From Edaphochlamys debaryana (Eukaryota > Chlorophyta > Chlorophyceae > Chlamydomonadales): a stretch of DNA of 64,000 nucleotides. Numbering within the stretch: the first letter of the stretch is position 1; the number at the start of each line of letters is the position of its first letter. The translations under genes were made by a program, and so were the position numbers. The notes beneath the pieces were generated by a model that was not told the origin of the DNA, searched no databases, and worked only from the letters and a program-made list of their open reading frames with translations. Location of the stretch: the NCBI GenBank assembly GCA_016858145.1, contig JAEHOE010000011.1:248001-312000 (forward strand), read 5' to 3'. This document shows, piece after piece, positions 52,895 through 64,000 of this stretch.

Positions 52895-55673
52895 ATGCCG
52901 CCCCAGGGCCGGGGGCGAGGCGGCGGCACCGGCGGGGGAGCGGGCCGCGCGGGCTCTGCCGCGAGCGCGGACCCCGGCGCCGGCCCCAGCACTTCCGGGT
53001 GCTCGGGCCCCGCCTCCCAGCTGTCCCTCCTACCCGTCCCGCTGCTGCGTGCCTACCGGGCCCTGCCGGCGGCCGCGGAGGCTCTGCTGCCGGCCCCTGT
53101 GACCCAGCGGCCCGGCGGCGGCGGCTCGGCGGCGGGCCGGGGCCGGGGGGCGGGCAGTGGCCGTCTGGTCGCTCTGCGGGAGGGCAAGGAGCACCTCAGC
53201 ACACTGGACAGGGAACTCAAGAGCTTGCCGTACCCGAGGCCGCCCCAACAAGCCGCGGCTGTGGCGGAGCTCCTGTCGACGCACCCAGCGGAGACGGCCG
53301 CGCTGCTGAGGCTGTACTCGGCAGCGCTGCGGCCGGGCGGCGAGGGGGAGGGGAGCGGCGGCGGCGGGAGTGGCAGCGGGAGTGGCGGCTCCGGCGGCAG
53401 CATGCTTGGGACGTCGGACCTCGCAGAGGGGTGGCAGGCAAACACCGCATACCCTGTTTACGCCTTCCTCCGCAACTGCTCCCCGCTCACCACCTGCCCC
53501 CACGCGCTGTCCGTGCTGCGCTTCGTGCTCGCCTTGCTGCGCGCCCAGACCCTGCCGGCCCTCAGCCGGCGGCTGGCGGCGGCAGCAACCAACGCCGCCG
53601 CCGGCAGCAGTGGCGGCGCCGGGAGGGCGATCCTGCAGCACAGCATCATGTTAATCGACAAGCTGCACAGTGCTACGATGTCTGACGGGTTGTTGTCGGA
53701 CGCCCTCCCGGCCGACGTGCTGTCCCTGCGGGTAATCTGCGTGGAGGAGTATGCGCGGGGCCTGGCGGAGAGCGGCCTCCTGGAGCACGCGGCGAGGGCG
53801 CTGCTGCTGCTGCAGGCCCGGGGGCCCCAGCGGCTGCTGAGCGGCGCGTCAGACAACTGCCCGGACCGCCTGCTCCACACGACTGGCGCTCTGTGCAGCG
53901 ACCTTGACAACGCAAGTCTCATTCGCAGCATGGAGAGTCGTGCAAAGCTTACCGACCGCAACGAACGAACCCCTCCCAACATCGTCTCCCCCGCCGCTGC
54001 CGCCCACCTGCGCTCGGTGCTCCGGGGCCGCTGCCTGCAGACTGCCGTACTGGTGTACAGCGTGGGCACGCTGCGGCTGCTCGACGGGGGCCCCTGCTAC
54101 GGCCTGCCGCCGGCGCTGCAGACCGCAGGCCGTGCTCTTCGCAAAGCACAGGAGGGAGGCTCCCTCAGTGCTGTCACCCTAGACCAGTTGGTCTCCAGCG
54201 TCCTGCCATGGCGGCTTGGACCCGGAGCATCGCTGGAGCTGGCCCTGCGGACGGGCTGGGTGGCGGCGGCGGTCGCTTCCACGGCGTCAACATCAGACCT
54301 CCCTCCTGTCACCGCCGGCGTTTACGCGCCCCCACCGCTGCTCCGACAGCTGTCCCAGACATCTGGGCCGTGTAACACGGCGGCGCTAATGGTGGCCGCC
54401 CTCAGGCGCGGCCGAGTACTGTTGACACAGCAGGCGTCGTCGGCAGGGCTAGTGGAGCGGCGGCGGGGCTGGTGGCGACTGGCGGCGTCGGCTGCGGTGT
54501 ACGGCATGTGGGATGACGGGCATAACTGGTACCACCTATGGCAGCTGTGGGAGCTGGCGACGGAGCCCTTGATGGCCATGTGGCCAGACGGCCGCCTCGG
54601 TAGGTGTTAAGAAGCTCAGTCGTCCATGTCACACTGTGGGGGGGAATTGCGCCCCGTCTTCTGGCTGTAGCGCCGCGAGTACCGTATGACGATGACAGTG
54701 TGACGCCCCGTTCGCCCCAGACCTGGACACCCTGCCGCCGGCTTCCCCTCCTGAGGTGGCGGCGGCGCTGGCGGCCGGGCTGCTGCCGGCCCTGGCGGCC
54801 AGTCCCGACCGCCCCCGCTCGGGGCCTGCGGAGCCGAGGGGCTCCTCAAAGCGCCTGAGGGGCCCCTTCGATGATCTCCTGACCGCCTGCTCCGGTGCCC
54901 GCCCAGGCGACCCGGGCTTTGCGCTCTTCCTGGCACCGCTGCTGGCGTACGGCGAGCCGGGGCAGGCGGAGGGGCTGCTGGGAGCCCTGGGCCGGGGGCT
55001 GGAGGCGGAGCGGGGGGGTGGCACGGGCGGCTCTGCAGATTTCAAGCCCCTACTGCGGGCCGCCACCTCGCTCCTCGGCGCACTTGCGGGGGCGCTGCAG
55101 CGCTGCCGCCGCCTGGGTCCGGCGGCTGGGGATGCGCTGGAGGGCCCCGTGGAGGTGGCAGCCGGGGAGAAGGGAGTGGTCATGGAGTCCCTGGATCGAG
55201 GCACCTGTGGCGCTACGGCGGAGGCGGCGGCCGCGGAGGGTAGCGGAGCTTGGGAGGTGCCGGGAGCGGAGGCGGGCACCTGCGCCGCTGGGGCGGCGGT
55301 GGCGGAGGCCGCGGAGGGTAGCGGAGCTGGGGAGGCGCCGGCGGCGGCGGCTGCGGAGGGAAGCGGAGCTGGGGAGGCGCCGGCGGCGGCGGCTGCGGAG
55401 GGAAGCGGAGCTGGGGAGGCGCCGGGAGCGGAGGCGGGCACCTGCACCGATGGGAAGTCCTCTGGTGCGGTGCCGCATGAGGCGGACGGGGCTAGGGAGG
55501 CCCTGTCGACGGATGGCGGGTCAGGTGCTGCAGGGGAGCCCTTCAGTGCTGGGCCACTTTGGCCTCCGCTGCAGCAGCTGAGGCGGCTGGCGGCGTATGC
55601 GTCAGAGCTGTGGGGGATGCCGCTGCCGGCTCAGCCGGCGGCCGTCAGGGAAGAGGGCGAGGCGTCCGCCTGA
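52895..55673 (+). CDS. tandem family protein, copy H (intact, about 885 aa)
   Basis: Two exons, 52895-54599 and 54721-55673, donor GTAGGT, acceptor CCCCAG; 2,658 nt, in frame. It is the longest copy because the last exon is expanded by tandem 42-bp units encoding AAEGSGAGEAPAA (about 55,211-55,445). The conserved blocks are SQLSLLPVPLLRAYRALP, LLSTHPAETAALLRLYSAAL, LRFVLALLRAQTLPALSRRL, LAESGLLEHAARALLLLQ, LRGRCLQTAVLVYSVGTLRL and ASELWGMPLPAQPA. The Gly linker is followed by a unique MLGTSDLAEGW instead of the usual ALEGW. It is the outermost copy of the right array. Function unknown. Confidence 0.72.
55211..55445 (+). repeat. 42-bp coding repeats in the last exon of copy H
   Basis: Two near-perfect units plus partial ones with the core AGCGGAGCTGGGGAGGCGCC, length a multiple of three, encoding Ala/Gly/Glu-rich peptide in a region that is variable across the family. 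Confidence 0.8.
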
Positions 55674-57023
55674 GAAAGCTACCGGGTGCTTCCGCTGGGG
55701 GGGCGACTGGTCCAGTCGGGGGCAGCTAAGGCGGCAAGCGGACAGAGTACGGTAGGGTGTTTCGCGCGCCTGCTGCGGACGGGTTAAAGGGCGCCAGGCC
55801 ATGTGAGGGCATCACGTACAGACTCAAGAGAGGGGCAAGATGAGGGTGGGGACGGCCTATTGTTGTTGCGTACATAGCAGCGATTCCATGTTTCCATGCC
55901 ATGTCAACCTAGGCACTGGCCACGCACTGGGAAGGGCAGGGCTCTGCGGTAGCTGCCTGCAGTGATGAACGTGTGGTGTGGACAGAAAGGTCCTTCGAGG
56001 GGTCTGTACCATGGCCGCCGCAGGGCTTGCCCTTCTGTTGGTCGTCCAGTGAAGGGGCCATGGCACTCGGTTAGGCAGGGGTCGGGGGCGAAGCTGCTGG
56101 GCCTCCCCTGTTGCGGCGGTCGGGCGAGGCGGGCTGAGCGAGGGTGTGTGGGCGGCGGGAGTAGCGGGAGACGGAGAGCCAGATCGTCGTGGGAGGTAGC
56201 GCCGCCAACTGTGACTACCTTTGACTTGAATCTCTAGCGCAACACCTGGGCTACATACTTGGGCTTGCCTGCCTTGCCTCAGCATGATGGGGTGGTGGGT
56301 GCTCAAGGAGCAGCAGAGCCGGAGGATGCTGCTCTGTATAGGCTGTGGGCTGATATGCAATGGTCGTGCCGCGTGCGTGTACGGTGTAGGTATGAGGGGC
56401 TGCTCGCGTGCCGGTGTAGGTGTGTGGTCGTGTGTGGCCGGACACGCTGAGGAGCCGAGGAGGGGTACTTGAGCATGGGAATTGAGTTGGAGGCCCGCGG
56501 TTGGTCAGGTGGATGGAGGCCTGCGGTTGACCCTGGGTGTACAGGTCATGAACGGGTGCTTGTGCTTGACCCTGGGTGTACAGGTCATGAACGGGTGCTT
56601 GTAAGGTGTGCGTTAGCATGTGGGTCGATTAGCGCGGAGGTTGCCTATGGAGCAGGGAAGGCGGTCACGGCCAGGACGGATCGGGAGGAGGTCGCCCGAG
56701 CAGGCGAACCCTGGGTCATTGCTGGTCGCGTTCGCCGCTTGTAAGTCTTCCTGCCCCGATAGCTTCCAGACGGCGACAATGGATGCCGGGCAGCTCGCGT
56801 CGGCTGCACCGTCCTCTCGCGCGGGGCGCCGGGTTGGCGGGGCTTGCGTGGGACGTGCCAGTCGTTGCAGGGGTCCCAGGGGAGCGTCGGTCAAACCCAA
56901 CTCAATTGAAGACCCGTATACATAATTATTTACAAATCGTGAGTGTAGGTCTGCCTTGGACCGCGTGGCTTGGCAGGCAGGGGCGCCGCGAGCGGGCACG
57001 GTGCAAGTTGCGGTAGCGGCACC
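55674..57023. other. intergenic region between copy H and UfSP2
   Basis: No gene seen. 55,920-56,165 is the family's downstream block (GCCGCCGCAGGGCTTGCCCTT). A 36-bp phrase (TTGACCCTGGGTGTACAGGT...) is repeated with period 39 at 56,527-56,601. The UfSP2 promoter must lie in the last few hundred bases. Confidence 0.4.
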
Positions 57024-60000
57024 ATGGCTAGCCTCACAATCCTTGATCAATTACAACAACAGCTCCTAGGCCAGCGCGAGGGCTCGGCTGTGCTCCTCGG
57101 CGCCGGCGATGAAGCGTCGAGCCTGACGCTTTTAGGCAGCGCGCGGTGCGGTGCGGTGGCCCAAGACTTGCAGGGTGAGAGCATGCTACCGCGATGCCTT
57201 TGTCATACCGCGCTGGGCCGACAAGCTGCGATGCCATCCGCGCAGATGTTGCGGACACGCTGCCGGAGCCGCTGAGCATTCAAGGAGCGTATGCGGCGTC
57301 GGCAGACGATGCGGTCAAAGCCGCGGCTGAGCTGCAGAAGTCCGGGTTCTGCCCTGCTGGACACTGCGTGGCGGTCTACACTGACGGCGAGCAGCTGGCC
57401 GCCGTGCGCCTGCGGCCCGACGGCACCAAGGGCCCACAGCTGGCCCTCTCCAATCTGGCTAGCCTCGCCGACTGGCTGAAGGGGCAGCGCATCCTACGGT
57501 GCGACGGCTGTGCCCGGGCCCTGGATCCGCCGCCACGAAGCCTGACTCTTGACCAGGGCGAGCAACACGCATCCCCTCTCTTAGCCCCTGCCCGCCCCCG
57601 CCCCGCCCGAAACCAGAACCCTCCTCCCGCCGTCCTCCTTTGCACCATCACCCATTGCAGGTGTGAGATGGCCGTGCGGCTGGAGATAGTGGAGGACGGC
57701 TGCACGCCCGCGGGGGGCGCTCTGCAGGCGGCGGTGGCGGGGCTGGTGCGCCAGCTGGAGGCGCCCGGGCTGGGCTTCATGGGGGAGGTGGCGGGGTGAG
57801 CTGGGCTGCAGGAAGCTGTGGGAAGCTGCGGGAAGGCGCGGGAAGGCGCGGGAACCATAGGGCAGGGTGCAGGGTGCAGGTGTGGGACTGGCGCTCAGGA
57901 ACGGTTGGGATCGTCGACTGGGTCGACGGTGCCCCAGCGGTGCCCCAACCTTCTCCCCTCCCTCTCCGCCACTTCCGACTACCCCCTCCTCCCCTTGCCC
58001 CTGCCCCCCGCGCTCTTTCAGACCCTCCGGCAACGCCCCCTCCCGGGTGCTGCTCACGCCCTCATCCACCGCCACGGTGGACTCCCTCCCCGGCGCCTCG
58101 GCCGGAGCCGTGGTGCAGTGCTCGCCCCTCCTGGACACCACACGGCTCGCAGCCCCCCCAGCGGGGCCAGCCTTCTCCTACCGGCCGATCCAGTCGGGCA
58201 GCAGCGCAGCGTCCGGGACCGGCGGTACGGCATCGTGCAGTACGGCACCCGTACGGCTGGACGTGCTGTCGTACGCGCCGCGCGGCTGCAGCCTGGGCCA
58301 GGCGGTGGGCGGGCTGGCCCGGTCGCTGGTGCGGCAGGCGAGGGCGGTGCAGCGGGTATTGGCGGCGCAGGGCAAGGTGCTGCCGGTAAGTTGCCGGCAG
58401 GCGTCAGCCTTGGGTGCTGCCAGGGCGGCCGAGCTTGCTGGGTGAGGGTCGCCAGGGTAGGGTGGGGGGCGTTGGGTGCTGGGGCCTTGAGGCGGGGAGA
58501 CAGGGCGGGATGCTGCCGGTGAGTTGCGTGGTATGGGGTGGGGGCCGTAGGCTGGGGCCGTGCGGCTTCAGAAGGGCGCAGGGCAGGGCGCTTCCGGGGG
58601 GCCGGAGTCGGTAGAGTGGGGGCCGTTGGGGTTTTGCAGAGCCTAGCGGTGGAGAGGCCCGGCAAGGTTCTGCCGGTGTGGGGTGCGCAGCGCAAAGTTG
58701 GTGTGAGGTCAGCGGGCGAGCGGGACCAGCCGCTGTGGCTCTGCGTGTGGCGGCACGCACGGCCCTGGCGTGGGCCGCTGGGCGGGAATGGAGTTGGGTG
58801 AGCGCTGCATCATCTTGGCACCCTCCCAAGGCCGTGGCTTCCTTCCGCGAGAGCCCAGCCTTCCGCTCTTCCCGCCTGCCCCCTTCCCAAGGTCCGCGCC
58901 TACCACTTCCTGCCCCCCGGATTCGGCCACCACCTGACCGTGCTCTACCCCAGCCTGGTGTCCGACATGGAGCTCAACGACTCCAAGCTGATTGCCGTAC
59001 GGCAGCGCATGCACGTGCTGTACGGCCTGCCGGCCAACCGCCCGCTGCTGCGGCCTGCCAATGCGCTGGACCTGGCGGCACCCGAGGGGGCGGAGGAGGG
59101 CGGCGGCGGCGCAGTGGCGAGGCTGAGGGACGTCCATGTTGGGCTCAACGCGCCGGGTGAGGGCGGGCGGGCATGGGTAACGGGATGTTGGATGCGGCAA
59201 GAAGTGAGTTGCTGCTGTAGTTAGCCGTGGTTGGTTCAGGTGGACGCGTCTGAAATTGCGCCTCTCGCCGGCTGCCGCGTTCCCTACTTCCCCTCCTCCC
59301 CAGCCATCGGTGGCATCACGGAGCTGGTGCAGGGGTCGTACGAGTACTGCCACTACATGCAGGTGGGCGGGGCGGGGGAAGGGGGTGTGTAAAGTGGGGG
59401 TTGGGCGGACGTCCCACCCAGCAACAAGCTTCCCAGGGGCTCTCCTGCCTTTCCCCTACCCCCGCGTTGCTCCGCACACCGTCTGACTCCCTACGCCAAA
59501 ATTCTGTGTTTCACCCCCCTCTTGTGTTTCCCTCTCCCTTCTCCCCCTGCTACCTCCCCCCCCTCCCCCCAGGACCGCTTCAACGACAACGGCTGGGGCT
59601 GCGCCTACCGCTCCCTGCAGACCATTGTGTCCTGGTTCCGCCTGCAGCGGTACACCACCAAGCCCGTCCCCACGCACAAGTGAGCGGGCAGACACTCAAG
59701 AGGGTGTGTTTCGCGGGCAGTAGCAAGGAGCCGCAAGGGCTGCAGCAGCACTGCTGGGTAGTACAGGGCGAGGGGCTTCTGCCGTACGTTGGTACGCATA
59801 GCCAGAAGGCACCCCACGTCACCCAAGTCGCCCCCACACGCACCTGCTGCTCTCGGGTAACACTATTCACACCTGCGTCCCTCGGCCCCTCCCTCGCCCT
59901 CCTCTCCCCCCCCAGGGCCATCCAGTCCACGCTGGTCAAGATGGGCGACAAGGCGCCCTCCTTCGTGGGCTCCTCCAACTGGATCGGCGCCATCGAGCTG

Positions 60001-60935
60001 GGCTACGTGCTGGACGACTACCTGGGCGTCACGTGCAAGGTACGGCGCCGGTACGACACGCCTGTCGTACGCACGTCACCTGCGTGACGTATGCCGGCTG
60101 GTTGATGCCAGATCGAAGGCATTGCGCCGTGGCCGGAGCCCTCCTTGCCCCGCCCTTGTCGCCCCACCCTCCCCCTCACCGCCCTGTTACCTCACCCTCC
60201 CCTTCCCCTCACGCCTTCTCCTCCCCCTCCCCCCCCAAGGTGCTGACGGTGAACCGCGGGTCGGACATTCCCGCGCACGCTCGCCAGCTGGCGGCGCACT
60301 TCGCGTCCGTGGGCTCCCCCGTCATGATCGGCGGCGGCGTGCTGGCCTACACGCTGCTGGGGGTGCGCTTCAACGAGCAGACCGGGGAGGCGGCCTTCCT
60401 CATCCTGGACCCGCACTACACGGGAGGTGCGGAGGGAGCAGGAGGGGGGAAGGTGCCGGGGGTGCTGCGGCATAGAACAGCCTGGGGGAGGATTGGCTGC
60501 ACAGCGGTAGACCTGACATGGCGGACGGGGGGGGAGGCCGGGGAGTGGGCCGCGGGGGAGGCAAAGGGGAGGCGGCTGTGAGGCAGAGTACGGCAGGCGG
60601 CGCCCGGCGCCCTGGAGCACTCAGGCGCGCTAGGGCGGGCAGCGCAGGCGCAGGCGAGATGGGAGGCATGCTTGAGAGTGCTGTGCGAGCTTCAGCGAGC
60701 GGGGCCAGGTGCATCAGCTCAGTCCCATCCACTCTCCTCACCCTTCCCATCTCCTCACTCACCTGCTCCCCATCTCTCCTCTCCCCCACGCCCAGGCGAG
60801 GACCTGAGGAAGGTCCAGGGCGGCACCTGGGTGGGCTGGAAGCGCCCGGGCGACAACGCCGCCGCGGGCGGTCCGCTGTTCGTGGACGACGCCTTCTACA
60901 ACTTCCTCATGCCGCAGCGCCCCAACACGGTGTGA
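57024..60935 (+). CDS. Ufm1-specific protease 2 (UfSP2-type C78 cysteine protease)
   Basis: Matures the ubiquitin-like modifier UFM1 and removes it from substrates. Exons: 57024-57174, 57246-57498, 57661-57795, 58022-58385, 58892-59156, 59304-59362, 59573-59679, 59916-60039, 60240-60426, 60796-60935; 1,785 nt, 594 aa, all GT-AG and in frame. Catalytic Cys419 lies in [13 protein letters not shown]; Asp543 and His545 lie in ILDPHYTG; the region [20 protein letters not shown] and the end [13 protein letters not shown] fit the C78 family. The long N-terminal part (about 400 residues, with [18 protein letters not shown] before the protease domain) marks it as UfSP2 rather than the short UfSP1. Expected at the ER or in cytosol. 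It is unrelated to the tandem family next door. Confidence 0.95.
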
Positions 60936-62170
60936 GGAGCCAAAAGCGGCGGCGCCCCAGCACGGTGTGCAGGGCTTGCATGGAGGTGGTGTTCTGAGCG
61001 GGCGAGCAGCCGCAGCCGTTGTTGGGCGTGGTGATGCCGTCTGAGAGCGCGGTTTGAGCAGAGAGGGTCGGGGGTTTAGTGAGGGCTGAGCCAAGAGGCA
61101 CACGGGCCTCTGAGTTTGGCGGCCGCGGAGTGTCGCCCGCAGTCCAGTGCCTGGCTGGCCGATGTGGCTGTGCGGGGGTCTTTGCTCACAGGGGCCATGC
61201 AGTGCAGTCAGGACGGCGATGGGAAGTGCAGCTGAACGCGACAGGGCTGTGCGCACATTGCGAGAGGAAAGCAGGGTGACTGTGCCGAGGGGAGGGGATG
61301 GCGAATCCCGCGTCCGCCTTCCGCCTGCCACCGGCTGTTGGCATGGTGTTCACCGGCATGCCGTAACTTTGACAGCGCAGCGGGCCGGGCGCTGGTGTAG
61401 CAAGTTGTTTGGTGGGCTATTGCAGGGTGGCGGGCTGCAAGGCGACGGCAAGGTTGCAGGAGGAGGCGGGAAAGTTAGGCTTGCCGGTGCGCGGAGTGCA
61501 AGCAGATGCAAGGCCCGCCTGTTGCTACCCCTTTCATTGTAGAGGGAGAAGGAGAATGTAAAGCAGACGGGAGGCATCCTGGAATGCGTCGGCTTTCGTG
61601 CTGTCGTAGTGCCCCTTCACCCCCTTAGCAGTGGGCGGTGCTGGGTGCTGACTTACTGGGCGCGTCGAAGAGGACGGACTGACGGCCCAAGGCGGGGACA
61701 AGGCGGGGACAAGGCGCTTCCAGCTGTGTTACCACGCCGTTCCTGGGCCGGAGGGCGTCGGGGGTGACCAGGCAAGGGGTCGTGTCCGGTACGGCCGCCG
61801 TACCAGTGCACCGGACGAGCGCCGAAGTGTGGAAGCGTCGCCGGAAGTCTACCACAGCCACTCTTTGCTTTCTGTCGAACACCCTTCACACGCGCTTGTA
61901 GCAGACCTTGCTCACGACCGCGGCAACCTCGTAACTTCGCTCACTAAATCCCGGCGTTGCTGACATAGACCGACGTTTGCTCGCAGCTCTGACCCTCTAG
62001 AACCCTCTTCACTGCCAGAGCGCCCACTGTTGAGGCCAGACTGTCCAGAAGGGGTCGAATTGCGGCAGAGCGCGCTGCGCCTGCTCTTCTTCACCCCGGC
62101 GCCAGCTCCAGCCCTGGCAATAGGCCCTTTAAGCTTAGAGGAGAACTAGCTGCACAGCGGCAGACCTTAC
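60936..62170. other. UfSP2 3' flank and PP2C upstream region
   Basis: No convincing gene. Short open frames on both strands (for example 61,625-61,889 minus) lack recognisable motifs. It should hold the UfSP2 3' UTR and the PP2C promoter and 5' leader. Confidence 0.4.
61557..61561 (+). terminator. TGTAA polyadenylation signal, probably of UfSP2
   Basis: TGTAA on the coding strand about 620 nt after the UfSP2 stop, a normal algal 3' UTR length. Confidence 0.5.
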
Positions 62171-64000
62171 ATGGACGTGGGCTGCGCTTCGGCGAGCGGA
62201 AACAGATACGGCGATATCAACCAGGACTACTGCGTAATTCAGGAGTTCTACGCACCTGGGGAGATCCCAAAGGGCCACCAGCAAACCTACATTACTGCGG
62301 TCCTTGACGGTGAGACCTGGTCGGGTCTGGTTGCCCAGAACGGCACAGGCGGGAAGCGGAGGCGCGCAGCTGCCGCGCTCCTGTGCGTATGCACTAGCGA
62401 AGACACTGGCACTCTCTTCTGCTGGCGCGCGCTTCCGTCTGACTTCAGCGCGAGTTCCTCATGTTGCATGCCAAGCGCCCGGCGCCAGCAAGCGCCCTGC
62501 CGTGCTAGCTACACGTCGAGTAGCAACTTACGAGGGGCATATGAGCGCCAGCTGCTTTAGGGGGGCTAGGGCGGTGAAGCCTTGGCAGCTTCCGCCCTCC
62601 GTATGGCAGGGCACGCACCTACCCGAACACCCGCCTGCACCTCGCTCACCCGTTCTCAAGCGTGCCAGCAGCACACACGCCTCAAGACCCATGCTCCACA
62701 CGATACTATTGAGCGACTCTCGCTCTGCGCTGTCCAGGGCACCCCGCCTTGCCCAGTCCTCCCTTGCAACCCACAACCCCCTACCCGCATCACCCCCACC
62801 GCGCTGCGCCTTCATGACTCAGTGCAAAGCACATCCATTTATAGAGCAAACCTGTCCTCTCCCGTGCAGGGCATGGCGTGCTCGGTGACAAGGCCGCTTG
62901 CTATGCGGGCAAGACGCTGGTGCGGCACCTGCTCAGCAGCAGCCTACGCAACAGGCGGCTGCAGGACATGCACGGGGAGGCGGAGAAACTGATGACGGCG
63001 GCCTTCGCAAAGGGGCATACGGCGGCGCTCGCCCTGTACGACGACCCGCCACGACAGATACGATACGGCGGCGCAAGGTGGGGCGCGGAGGCGGAGGCCC
63101 CTACAGCCCGGGTGGTTGAGTCGGCCGCTCCGTGAGGGCAGCCGCACGACCCCTACGCCGCCACGCTGCCGGATGGAAGTCATGGCTGGGCCTCATCCTA
63201 GGGAGCGGCTCTCCTAGTCTCCTTGCGTACCGGATATCCCTCGGTGGAGCGGGGTGCACACACGTCGTCTCAGGCCAGAAGCCGCACCAGCAAGCGCCCC
63301 GACAGACCCGCATCCTTCCCCTCCACACCACGCCGCGTCACCCTCGCGCCTCCCCTCCCCTCCCCCTACTCCACCTACTCTTCCCTTCCCTCCCCTTCAG
63401 GAAGTCCATGGCCACCTACACGCTGGAGCAGAGCAACGGCATGCGCGTGTACCGCAACGGCTCGGGGCCGGAGCGGCTGCTGGAGTTCGGCTGCACGTGC
63501 ACGTGCGCGGTGGTGCAGGGGCGCAGCGTGGTGATGGCCAACGTGGGGGACAGCCTGGCGGTGGTGGGGACAGACACGGGTGAGGCGGCGGGGGGTGGGA
63601 ACGTGGGAACGTGGGACAGAAGGGCAGGGGAGGGCGGGCCGCACGAGTGGGGTGGAGGGGAGGTGGGATGGAGAAGGTGTGGCGAGGGCGGATGGCAGGG
63701 GCGGTGGGAGAGTGCGCCTGGGGTGCCAGTGGGAAAGGAGGAGGTAGAAGGGGCCGCGCTGAGGATCGTAACGGATTTACATGAGGCCCTGATTCGTCCC
63801 GTCCTGGGCTGTTGCCATGCAGGCTCCTCGTACGCCTCCAGAACGCTAACAGTGCGGCACAACGGGCACATGCCCGACGAGGCAAAGCGCATTAAGGTGA
63901 GTTCAATGGTTGTGCGCTTGTCTGGGTACATGCCCATGCGGTCTTCGTGGACGCACGCTTGTGTGTCTGGGTGGGGGTGCATCAGGGTGGCGCGGGGCAT
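62171..64000 (+). CDS. PP2C-type (PPM) Ser/Thr protein phosphatase, 5' part
   Basis: Mn/Mg-dependent protein phosphatase; substrate unknown. Exons in the window: 62171-62309, 62870-63077, 63401-63579, 63823-63896, continuing beyond the right edge; the first 600 nt are in frame (200 codons). Family motifs: GNRYGDINQDYCVI (N-terminal strand), AVLDGHG formed across the first splice junction, with metal-binding Asp and Gly, and VVMANVGDSLAVVG (VGDS motif). The last exon seen ends LTVRHNGHMPDEAKRIK, matching the usual DH-P-EA-RI segment. No transit peptide or membrane segment at the start (MDVGCASASGNR). An N-terminal Met-Asp start makes myristoylation unlikely. Confidence 0.92.

Noticed and set aside
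61625..61889. Minus-strand frame of 85 codons between UfSP2 and PP2C
   Set aside because: No start context, motif or splice pattern; likely chance in GC-rich DNA.

Overview
The window looks like nuclear DNA of a chlorophycean green alga of the Chlamydomonas/Volvox type. The evidence is very high GC, many short GT-AG introns with C-rich polypyrimidine tracts, TGTAA polyadenylation signals, and plant-type genes (a plastid glucose transporter and a transit-peptide-bearing FabZ). I cannot name the species from sequence alone.

Layout. Two tandem arrays of one unrecognised gene family flank a central block of conserved genes. The left array (about 1-15,083) is on the minus strand: the 5' end of copy Z (cut by the window edge), then copies A, B and C. 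The right array (about 29,890-55,673) is on the plus strand: D, E, F, G, a solo 3' fragment (I) and H. All copies are transcribed away from the centre. The best-supported part of each copy is a long exon starting at a conserved ATG (residues MPPQGRGRGG) plus a last exon of about 630 nt, giving 757-885 aa. Further upstream, most copies carry a short helix-coding block, and copies Z, A, B, E, F, G and H carry a shared 25-bp box. A, E, F and H are open throughout. C is open only if an unusual splice donor is used. B and G each have one nonsense codon. D is broken by a frameshift and a LINE.

The centre (16,205-29,007) holds a 13-exon plastidic glucose transporter (pGlcT type, minus), an F-box protein with a predicted beta-propeller (minus), and plastid 3-hydroxyacyl-ACP dehydratase FabZ (plus, divergent from the F-box gene). 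Right of the array are a Ufm1-specific protease 2 (UfSP2, plus) and the 5' part of a PP2C-type phosphatase (plus, runs off the window). These genes belong to unrelated housekeeping processes: glucose export from the plastid, fatty-acid elongation, UFM1 processing and dephosphorylation. Nothing suggests joint regulation except the shared FabZ/F-box intergenic region.

Mobile DNA. A 5'-truncated LINE of 3,030 bp sits in the last exon of copy D with a 9-bp target duplication, and its reverse transcriptase contains an expanded Pro-rich minisatellite. A 610-bp element with CAGGGGGGG terminal inverted repeats and a 7-bp target duplication lies upstream of copy H.

The most interesting signals are the mirror-image paralog array with its shared upstream box and mosaic copies, and repeated duplication of exon-intron borders inside the glucose transporter gene.
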